This document shows, in pieces, positions 23,763-35,700 of a stretch of 64,000 bases of DNA. The notes under the pieces were generated by a model that was not told where the DNA came from, searched no databases, and saw only the letters and a list, made by a program, of their open reading frames with translations. The translations under genes and the position numbers were made by a program. Position 1 is the first letter of the stretch. The number at the start of each line of letters is the position of its first letter. Source of the DNA: Onchidella celtica (taxonomy: Eukaryota; Mollusca; Gastropoda; Systellommatophora; Onchidiidae). The stretch spans positions 74,782,400-74,846,399 of the forward strand of contig OZ007569.1 of the NCBI GenBank assembly GCA_963931925.1. Reading direction: 5' to 3'.

Positions 23763-26700
23763 GTCAGTATTTGATCTATATAGCAAAATATCGTTGTTCG
23801 TAACTTTTCATGTGGTTTATAATTATCAACTTTTCGTACAAAAATTGGGTTGTTCTCAGATGACGTGTGTATGCCAGTCCTGAAATCACAAAATTTGGCA
23901 AGTTTTGGTGGAAACTCGAACTCAAAACTAAACTAAGTAAAACTGAAAAAGAAGGTCCAAGTGCAAATACGTGATTGTATAAATCCAAACTGAAATTGGG
24001 TCATGACTGAGACCAGTGAGGCGCCAGCTCCAGTCTGTTTGGCCTCAGTTTGAGTGTCAGCAGCAGCAGCGGACCACGGGGGTTCAGCAGGACTTCTCGC
24101 TCACTAATCAAACTGAAACAAGTCTGTCTCGCTAGTTGATTTAAAACAAGTTCAAAGTTGGAGTCAATACCAACGTAACACAGACTTGACTCAGCGCTCA
24201 ACAAGCTTGAAAACAACAACAACGAAACCCACAGACTCATCTCCCCCCTCCCCCCCCCCCCATCCCCCCTCCAAAAAAAAACAACAAACACCGGACGATC
24301 ATTTAAACTTTTTGGCGCTTGTATTTTGCACTGTTCGGTCATCTCTTTTCAAATGAAGCCAAAATCTAGCTGCACATTCAGCCACTGCGCTTCTCCGATG
24401 TTCAGGGTTATTTTTCACGTGCAATGGAACATTTCAAATGGTCAACATTTCTATTTTGGTGACACTAATTTTGGTGAAACCGAAGATACTTTACTAGATA
24501 CGATAAAATCAAACACTATGGTCTTCTTCGCGCCTCTAAGTAAATACATGCAGTTCACACAGTTTGGGAGGTCATCAGCGGCGGTGCCCATTTCGCATTG
24601 CATGAAAAGGACGTTTGAAATAATGGTAAAGTAATGATGCCCATTTATTACAATGCTACTGCGACTTGAAAAAAAAAAAACAACCCGCGTTTTCCCACAG
24701 CCATTGAAGTTATAATTACAAAATAAGTGACGTCAGACAAGGCCTACAGCGATAGCTGGCCAGTGAACAAAATTCAACATTTTCCATATCCTTCGCCTTC
24801 AAGTGGCGGTGCCAAATATGTGCACACTAAACGCACTGCCAGTCTCATCTTATTGTATGTAACATCTTTTGTAAAACGTACATGTACCAACAGGCCTATG
24901 TGTCACTTTTTCCAATAGCTAAATTATGTAGGCAACCGTTCACATATTATGTCATGACATAAGGGGGGGGGGGGTCTCTTGAATGGTGATAAGTGATGAC
25001 ACGGGGAGAGGGAGGGGGGTGTTGAGTCCAAAGATGACGTCATCAATGTGGTTTGGTAAAATTGGAAAAGAAGAGCAAATATATAGATCAAATTCATATT
25101 TTTATTATAATACCTGCCAATAAAATAATTAATTAATTAATCAACCAATACCTTGAATGACTACTATTACTACTCAACATTTGTTAAACTGCTAAACCTA
25201 CCACAGAGTCAAAACTGCATCATGTCTGATTTAGTTCTATATTTTTCACTTCTGTTTCAATGTTTACCTTCCTGTTTGTTCAGCCGTATTTTTCAAATCA
25301 AGGGAAATGAGAATCTTCAGTTACCTACTTTTTTTTTTAAATCCTAGATTCTAGACTAGATCTAGACAAGTCTTGGTTTTAAGACCTAGGTCTACACTTA
25401 CATTTGGCAGGAACAATACATCTTATTCAACTAGATCTACATATATTTGAACAAACATGAATAGGTCTACTTCTGGCAAAACAGTTTTGTACGACAAATT
25501 TTTAGCTGCACATCTGAGTACAAATCCTAATGAAAAACGCCAGACGTCAGTATCTAAAGCTCAGAAACTTTGGAATGAACTGAAGACCAACAAAAAAGTT
25601 AATGTTTGCTAACAGACAGCTTCTCTGTATCCTCTTTGTGAGTTGAGATGGTATTAAATGGTTGAATCAGCCTGTCAGGGACACTTTGTAAAGTGCTTAG
25701 AGCATTAGTGGATATTAAGCGCTATATAAAAGCTCTTATTGATTTTATTTTATTTTTAATCTGTTAGTTTGAATTAAACAGCAAACAGCACTATGCATGT
25801 ATTTTTTGTCGTTATTTGTCAAGTTTTGATTATGTCATCAAACAGGGGGGGGGGGGGGATAGCCATTTCATGACATGTGATGATAAGGGGGGGGGGGGAG
25901 GGAGGGAGGTCAAAATTAGTCAATTTTTGCTGACATTATGTGAACGTTCCCTAGGCTACTAATAGTAATATTATGACGAGATCTAGACCTAAATCAGAAA
26001 CATGTATAGTTGTACATACCATTTTGTAGACCAATCTTTCGTGTGGATAGAATTATTGTCTTGCCATGAGATCACATAAAAGGCCATGAGATGGTAAGGA
26101 TAAGAACAATGATACAGTTTAAAATTCCACGTGCCATTTGTCAACAGGTATTTTTCGTGGATGTGAATGCTGAAGTTGGAAAAGCTACAGCCACAACATT
26201 GAGTGAACCTTTTGGTCCAGAAAACGTCAAAATTTGTGCAGTTGGACGTCACTGATCGTCAGAAATTTACTGGTAATCTCGATCTATGAAAGTGTGCTTG
26301 TTGCTAAAAGTAGGTCAATACCATATCTGGTCAAACATGACCTACAGAATAAACAAAGCAGTATCGGTTAAGGGCACTGTTATAGATTAAGCCATAATAT
26401 TCCTGGCGTGTTTGGTAAGAAGAAACAAAAAAGTGGAGGTAGAATGGGATAGGGGGTGACAAGTCTAGGGGAGAATGATCTCTGTATTTTAAAGATCTGG
26501 TGCACTTTAGGTTACCTCCCCAGTGAGTGTTCGTTTACGGTTTGAATGCGTTGTAGGCTACTTTTGTTCATATCATGTACGTGTAAATAGACCCATAGAT
26601 GTTGATAGCTTGTCAATACCAAGTTTTGCTCCAATAGTTTTATTGTGTATTTGGGCGTTTGTAAAGGCTTTCTCTTGCTGGAAAAACATGTTGGATGTGA

Positions 26701-29700
26701 GCATTCAAATATCTGGGTCAAGTTAGATGGCTGTTAGTATAAAGTTGCCATTGCTTTGCGGCTCACTTCGATCTTTTACTCTTAGCCAAAGTCACCATGA
26801 ATGCTGTATCATTCATAATTAACATAACGTATTCTGTTAATGGCAGTGTCAAGGGTATTTAGTACATAGTTGTTCTCAAATAAATTTTCTGAATAGTTGT
26901 GAATAGACAATTTTAGAGCTGTTCTTTTTGAGGGTTTTATAGTATTCATAGTGTTCTTTATTTCAACAAGTGTTGGTGAATGGAAAGGCACCAGTGACTC
27001 GAAAAGCACGTGACTATGTTTCCCCAGATGTGTTCAAACAAGCTGTGTCCGAATTTGGTCATGTGGACATCATGGTCAACAACGCTGGGATCTTGGATGA
27101 AACACGCTGGGAATTAGCCGTACAGATCAATTATGTAATATTATCTATGTATCCGTCTGTCAGTCTGCCTGTCTGTCTGTCATTCTGTCTTTTAGTCCGT
27201 TTGTCCATCAGATCTTCTGTCTGTCCTTCTCTTAGTCTGTCTGTCTGTCTGGCTGGCTATCTATCAGCTCATTTGTCTGTCTATCTTTCAGTCTGTCGGT
27301 CTGCCCGTCTGTCTGTCTGTCTGCCTCTCTGCCAGTCAATAAATGGAAATTCTCATTGTTTTCTGTATTCATAACACATTGTTCAGAAACAGTCATACAG
27401 ACTGAACATTATGACTTCAATATATTCAAGTAGCCATGGTCCACGGTACCAAATTGGCTGAAGAACACATGAGAAAAGACAGAGGTGGTCGAGGAGGTTG
27501 TATTATCAACAATAGTTCCTTAACAGGTAAATCTTGAGGCTTGGGTCTACCATAGATAACTCTTGGGGCTTAAGTCTACAATAGATAAATCTTGGGTTTG
27601 AGTCTACAACAGGTAAACCTTGGGGTTTGACTTTTGAGTTTACAGCAGGTAAATCTTGGAATTTGAGTCTACAATAGGTAAGTCTTGGGGTTTGGATCTA
27701 CAACAGGTAGCAAAAATTTTCGGGTTTGAGTCTACAACAGGTAAATCTCGGTGTTTGAGTCTACAACAGGTAAACCCTAGGGTTCCGATTTTTGAGTCTA
27801 CAAAAGGTAAACCTTGGGGTTTGAGTTTACAACAGGTAAACCTTGGGATTTGAGTCTACAATAGGTAAATCTTGGGGTTTGGATCTACAACAGGTAGCCT
27901 AAATTTTGGGGTTTGAGTCTACAACAGGTAAATCTTGGGGTTTGAGTCTACATCAGGTAAATCTTGGGGTTTGAGTTTACAACAGGTGAACCTTTGGGTT
28001 TGATTTTTGAGTCTACAGCAGGTAAATCTGGGGGTTAAGTCTACAACAGGTTAATCTTGGGGTTAGAATCTACAACAGGTAAATCTTAGGGTTTGGGCCT
28101 ACAGCAGGTAGCCTAAATCTTGGGGTTTGAGTCTACAACAGGTAAATCTTGGGGTTTGAGTCAATAACAGGTAAATCTTGGGGTTTGAGTCTACAACAGG
28201 TAAATCTTGGGGTTTGAGTCTACAACAAGTAAACCCTGTTGTTTGATTTTTGAATCTACAACAGGTAAACCTTGGGGTTTGAGTTTACAACAGGTAAACC
28301 TTGGGATTTAAGTCTACAATAGGTAAATCTTGGGGTTTGGATCTACAACAGGTAGCGTAAATTTTGGGGTTTAAGTCAACAACAGGTAAATCTTGGGGTT
28401 TGAGTCTACAACAGGTAAATCTTGGGGTTTGAGTTTACAACAGGTGAACCTCTGGGTTTGATTTTTGAGTCTACAACAGATAAATCTGGGGATTTGAGTC
28501 TACAACAGGTTAATCTTGGGGTTTGAATCTACAACAGGTAAATCTCAGGGTTTGGGTCTACAGCAGGTAGCCTAAATCTTGGGGTTTGAGTCTACAACAG
28601 GTAAATCTTGGGATTTGAGTCTATAACAGGTAAATCTTGGGGTTTGAGTCTACAGCAGGTAAATCTTGGGGTTTGAGTCTATAACAGGTAAATCTTGGGG
28701 TTTGAGTCTATAACAGGTAAATCTTGGGGTTTGAATCTACAACAGGTAAATTTTGGGGCTTGAGTCTATAAGAGGTAAATTTTGGGGCTTGAGTCTACAG
28801 CAGGTAAATTTTGGGGCTTGAGTCTATAAGAGGTAAATTTTGGGGCTTGAGTCTACAGCAGGTAAATTTTGGTGCTTGAGTCTACAGCAGGTAAATTTTG
28901 GGGTTTGAGTCTACAGCAGGTAAATCTTGGGGTTTGAGTCTACAACAGGTAAATTTTGGGGCTTGAGTCTACAGCAGGTAAATTTTGGGGCTTGAGTCTA
29001 CAGCAGGTAAATTTTGGGGCTTGAGTATAAGAGGTAAATTTTGGGGCTTGAGTCTACAGCAGGTAAATTTTGGTGCTTGAGTCTACAGCAGGTAAATTTT
29101 GGGGTTTGAGTCTACAGCAGGTAAATTTTGGGGTTTGAGTCTACAACAGGTAAATTTTTGGGCTTGAGTCTACAGCAGGTAAATTTTGGGGCTTGAGTCT
29201 ACAGCAGGTAAATTTTGGGGCTTGAGTCTATAACAGGTAAATTTTGGGGTTTGAGTCTATAACAGGTAAATTTTGGTTCTTGAGTCTACAGTAGGTAAAT
29301 TTTGGGGCTTGAGTCTACAGCAGGTAAATTTTGGGGTTTGAGTCTACAGCAGGTAAATTTTGGGGTTTGATTCTATAAGAGCATTGGTCTCTTTGTCAGA
29401 TCAACAACATTCACATGACAAATAACGTTTTAGGTCCTATAGGGCAGCTTGACTTGCAGCACGTTATGTTGGTCTCTGTGAAAGTAGACAGTAAATTAAG
29501 TTACATTTACCTGAAAATTGGCCTATGATTTGCTAACTAGTACATATGTAATGAATTTTTTCAGTGTCATCGTGGCATTGCCAAAAGTAAGTTCCTCTAA
29601 GTACATTATATTCAAAAGTCACTGGCTTGAATTTGAACAGTTCCCTTTAGAAAAGGATCAAGCTTTATCAGGGAACTGTACACTAGAGAGTTATACACAT

Positions 29701-32700
29701 TTTTTAAGCATAATATATATTAAATGTTCAGCGTAGGTGGTACGTTTGCAGTGGCATTATCTGCTACAAGCATAGAGGTACATACAATGGGTCGAAAGGA
29801 AAAAGAAAATATATATTATGAGAAGTGATTGTGGTGGAGGAGTCAGAGATAACTGAAACCTCACGCAACTCGACTCAGGTCAATCCTCCCCCCCCCCCCC
29901 CCAACCTTCAACCTCAAGCCCTGCGGCGATGGGGGAGTGGCGATAGGGACAGGTGGAGGTAACCACTGGAAGTTCTAGCCACAAGCCTGCACGTAGGCGG
30001 CATCCCCAGACAGCTCATGTATGGTGAGCTTAACCAGGGCTCACGCAGACAAGGAAGACCCAAACTGAGGTACAAGGACACCTTAAAGAGCAACCTCAGA
30101 TGGAGCGGCATCCAGCCACGTGAGCTCGAAACCACTGCTGCAAACAGACAGGCATGGGGGTCGCTCATCTACAGAGCGACAGCTGGTTTCGAACGGGACA
30201 GGAGACAGCGTCATAAAGCAGCAAAGGACAGACGCCCTGGAGCAGCGTCTGCCCCAGCTCAAACAACAGATTACCGTTGTGACACCTGCGGTCGCCTGTG
30301 TGCATCCAGTCTTAGACTGCGAAGCCACATGCGCTCCCATCGATGAGTTCACAGACTACGTCTTCATCGGAATCGATGGACTACCAACATTCAATCGTTT
30401 GACTTACTTTTTTCTGGGCACAATATGGCCGTTAGCGTGTCGAAGTGCATCCTTCCTTACTCAGCTCAAGTCGTAACCCATTATCAAAATCAAAGATAAG
30501 AAAAAGTATTAAGTTCAGTTCTCTCAAAAACCGATTAAAGTGAAGTAAGACTACATTATTTTTTATTCATATTCACACACAAAAACCACCTCCTTAATCA
30601 ATTTTTATCTTTTTTTTTTTTGTTGTCTTAAAGCTTTAGGCTCCTACCCCTTCGTGCCTGTGTATTGCAGTACTAAACACGCTGTGCGGGCCTTCACCGT
30701 GTCCATGGCCGTAAGTTACAATCAGCCGTCATCACCAATATAAATTGCTATCACCGCCACTAATATTATTGTATTTGTCGCCATCATCTTCATCACAATC
30801 GCCAACAATATCGCCTTCATCGTCATCGCGAACTATATCATCATCATCATGTACATGATCTTTCTCATCATCATTATCGCCATTAACATCGCCACGTGCA
30901 TCACTTTCATCATCTTCCTGATCATCATCCTCATAAGTAACAAAAACCTTATCCTTATCATCATGGTCACCACCACCATCATTACTATCACTACTAGTAG
31001 GCTACTACATTGTCAGCCTCCCTAGACGAATTCTCATAGTCATACATTGCTTTCACCCGTGTCTTCCAGTGCAGCCAAAACTAAAGATCTGATCATAATA
31101 TAATATATTATATAGATTAAAGTGGCTGTGGGGTGGGGGTGGGCTAGGAGGAGGAGGAGCTGTTCAGCATTACATTGTTGTAGGTACTTTTGGACCCCCC
31201 CCCCGCCCCGCCCAGCTCCCCCCCGCTCCTCTTTTTTTTTCTTTAATCCATCAGAATTCCATGCCAAGATTACACACGCTGAATTCCATGCCAAGATTAC
31301 ACACGCTGAATTCCATGCCAAGATTACACACGCTGAATTCCATGCCAAGATTACACACGCTGAATTCCATGCCAAGATTACACACGCTGAATTCCATGCC
31401 AAGATTACACACGCTGAATTCCATGCCAAGATTACACACGCTGAATTCCATGCCAAGATTACACACGCTGAATTCCATGCCAAGATTACACACGCTGAAT
31501 TCCATGCCAAGATTACACACGCTGAATTCCATGCCAAGATTACACACGCTGAATTCCCATTGATGTGAAAATATGTATAGTATTGTTTCTGTGTACACAG
31601 GAACAACCAGATGTTACAGAGAAGGGTATTGAATATGCTGTTCTATGCCCAGATGTTGTGGACACGCCCTTAATTAAGAATCTGGATGAGAGTAAAGTGT
31701 ATTGCATGGGACTCGTGAGGGAGATGTGTGAAGAAACCAAAATGCCGTAAGTCCTGTCTGTAATACATTGCTATTAATGTGTATGGTATGAAACAATCCT
31801 TCTTTTACAAACGAATGAACTCTTTCGGGACATATCCCCGATTTATTGGCGCCAGTGAAAAACATGTTTTGACGTATCGCCAATTTATATTAATTTGTAT
31901 TCTACATTCAATTCTCTTTTATTTGATGCATAACATTTTACTTTGCTATCAATACTTTTTCTTTGCTGTAAGCATTTAACTGAACCATGCTGTTTTTCTC
32001 AAAGTGGGAAAAAATTTATTACGTCCAGAAGCCTCTAACACGGACGTCCTGAAAGAGTTAAAATTCCCTGTATCAAACAAAAGACCACGTTCTCTGCGCT
32101 AAATATTTGGGAGAAGGTTTCTGTACGCCATTTTGTTCGGTGAATGAGGGCTGCACGCATGGACGATATTCCCCATCTCCTCAAATTCTGTTTTTTTTTT
32201 TTTTTTAAATTTATTTTGTTTACAAATTGAACGTTAGAGAAAGAAAAAAAAAGAAGTCAGAAGCCGAAAAGAAAAAATGTTCACAGACAAAAGGAAGAAA
32301 TAAACGTGTCACTTTCAACACTTGCAGTCAGCTAGGGATTAGTTAACAACTTAGGAAACAATACAGCATGTTAATTTACTAGACAAGTTCAGAGTTGCAC
32401 CATTTCCACCTAGGACGACACAGACTGTGTGCTGATATAGAATACAAAACAGTATGCACGCAAGCTCGAGGCATATTATTCCTAAATCTCACTGATGGGA
32501 CAGTTCACAGCCTCCGCATGTCCATCTATGGCAGTCACGACAGAGAGAGAATTATACTCAACCCTTGTGCAAAGGAAACAAAGGCTCTTAGTAAAATGTT
32601 AGGGGCGCAGAGTATTTTACATTGTAAGCCATTGCTGAACAATGAACACAACTCAGTATTTTCTCTGTTTGGCTTTGTAATAGTAGAAAACAAGATCTGG

Positions 32701-35700
32701 GGGAAAACCCAGCTAGTTGAATGTAGGTCAGCCATCAAATACAGTGGTGAATGGAGAAGGTGAGGCAAACAAATGACCTGAGTAAAGCTCAGACTACTCA
32801 TATCAACTGACTAGTACGAAACGCAACGTTTGTCTCACTTAAGAGCAGGGTTAATGTCACAGAATTTCGGAAAATTTTTGGTCAAGTTGGTGAAGCCCAT
32901 TAGACTAGGTATCCCTAACAACATTCTAGAGGGGATAACCATTGAACTGTGAAACAATAATTACCTCCCATTTCATTGCCAGAGTTGGCAGAACAAATTA
33001 TTTCCCCTGACTGTTCCAAATTGCTGTAACAAAATGTAAGAAAAGTGTGTAAATGTAGGCAGAGGAGACTTTGGACAATAAAACGGAAAGTATCATTATG
33101 TGTGAACAAATAAAAGAGAGCAGCATGCGTGTGTATAAAACTAATTTGGGTCCCGGTGTAGCAGGCCAGATTATACTCCCGCCAGACTATACCCGGGGTT
33201 AAACTGGCCTAGCCCAGAATATACCCCGGGGTATATTCTGGGCTAGGCCAGTTTATACCCCGGGGTATATTCTGGGCTAGGCCTGACTATACCCCCCCCC
33301 CCCAGTCCAGATTATACCCCCTCCTTTTTTTAAAAAAACAAGTCAAGACCGCAGTTTATTTCAACTTTGGTTTAAATTGTTCATTATCACTGTCATCAGG
33401 TATCATATTGAAGCATATATTCTTGGCTCTTGTAAATTATGATACATTTAATGGAAAATAAACATGCAGAAAAAAGCATAATGGGATAATAAAGTGATTC
33501 TTATCTTATCTTATCTTATCTATATACAAAAGGTTTGAAAATCCATTCAAATTGATATAATTAGACTTTAACACTAATTTTACTTGTGTCCGTTGGTATT
33601 ATTACACATCTATTGTTTTTTTTTTTTTTATAATTGGTTGTCCATGAGATAAACATAATTAATATTGTATTTTTTGTTTGTTTGGCACCACTTACATATG
33701 CTTAGTGGTAAGGTATGAAATAATTATAAGTCTCATAAGTGTAAAGTCATCTGAATTTTATTTTAGTTTTTGAAAATCAGAAATGTGCTTGATATGTCAG
33801 AACAATTAGATCGACATGTAAAGTTACAATAATGCAGAGAGAAAAGGCCGGGAAAGAATACACAGAGAAAACAACGACAACATTTTAATAACCCAACTAC
33901 TGACAGATGGTGCAGTTCCATCATCAAGCAGACATTAAATACTTCACACAAAACTAAATACATACTAAAAATTTTTCACATCATGAACTTAACCTGTCCT
34001 GATCCACTTGAGACGTTACAGAATGCTAATCAGTAATATGCAATAATAAAAATAAGAACAGGAGATCATCTTATGTACTCTTGAAAATAAAGAGAATATA
34101 ATCAATATCAGAATCATCATCATCATCATCTTGGAATATCATAAAGTTAAGAGGGAATGTAAAAATGACCTACACATCATTCTAGAATCTATAAGTATAA
34201 GCAGCAAAGTGTGTGTACCAACTACATATATCTAAATAATGTGTTAAATCTTTTCATCTATTCAAGTAGAACTGGACAGAAAGCTTTAGTAAAGTAGCTT
34301 TGAGAGTCGTGAAAACTGACAGATTAAATCCACAGACAACAGTGCATTGTAGAAAGGAATTACAGTATGTTACGGCAAAAATTCGATGGATCGTGTTGCG
34401 TTAATATTTCTTGTTAGTAAATTCTTTGATAGCTTTTTTGTAGAAAGGTATACATTTCATGTAGCTGGTGGTTTAAGGCACTGGATTTGTTTGCAGGGCA
34501 TTCGAAGGATTGCAATTATGTGTTATAGTGAATAAAGGCGTGTCACTTGCGGGTGAAATACAATTTTAAAAACTTAATGTTGTCTCCTTGAATATTTTGC
34601 CTGAATATGGGAGTATAATCTGGACTGGTGGAATATAGTTTGGCCTAAACACCACAGTTTATTTCAGTCATATTTTAATTCATGTTTTTACCACTGTCAA
34701 CAGGCACCATAGTAATACATGTACATACATACATACATTCTTGACTTCCGTAAATCATAATACAATTCAGAGGAAAAAACATGCATTATTATGTATTGAT
34801 ATGCTATAGGATGAATATCCATTCAAACTGATATTATTATGATTCAACTTTAACCCTCATTTCACTCACGTTCGTTGTCATGTTGCAGTTGTTTTCATAG
34901 TTGGTTGCCCATGGGTAAAATTTGCATTGTATTGTTTGTTTGGCACTGACATACACTTAGTCGCAATGGATGAAATAATGAACACACTCATAAAAATGAA
35001 GTCATTTTAGAGTATTTTTGTGTGGGAATACACAGTTGTTAAATCCTCTGGCAAGGGGCGTGTCAAGCTTAGGAAGGTAAAGACGGACAAGGTCTTTTTT
35101 TTTATATATTTTATTTCACTCACGAGTGACAAACCCTTATTCATTATAATACGTAAGTTCAATCTTTCAAATGCCTTGCAAACTAATCCATTGTCTTAAA
35201 CCATAAGGTACATGAAATGTATATCTTTCTACAAATAAGCTATCAAAGAATAATATTCATTAACAAGAAATTCTGTTAATGCAACATGACCCATCGAATT
35301 TTGCCTTAACATGCTTGATCTAATTACTTTTTACAATGCACTACTTTTGTCTCAGTGGACTTACTCTGTCGGTCTACACAACTGTCAAGGCTATTTCACT
35401 AAAGCTTTCTGTCCAGTTCTACTTGAATAGTTGAAAAGATTTAACACATTTCATATACATGTACATAGGTGATACACACACATATTGCTGCCGTTTCTAC
35501 ACTCCCTCTTATATCTTTGTATTATTCCAAGATGATGATGTTGATTCTTATATTTATATTTCTCTTTATTTTCAAGAGTAAAAAAGATGATTTCGTGTCC
35601 TTATTGCTATTATGTATATTACTGGCTAGCATTCTGTAACGTTTCAAGTGGATCTGGACAGGTGGAGTTCATCAGGCGAAAAAATTTAGTGCCTGTTTAG

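Noticed and set aside
31040-31606. 188-codon and other frames over the 27-bp array
   Set aside because: Several frames on both strands are open because 27 is a multiple of 3 and the unit lacks stops in them; the region is an intron of SDR gene 1.
32395-32763. 122-codon ORF in SDR intron 6
   Set aside because: No recognisable domain, and the antisense strand is open too.
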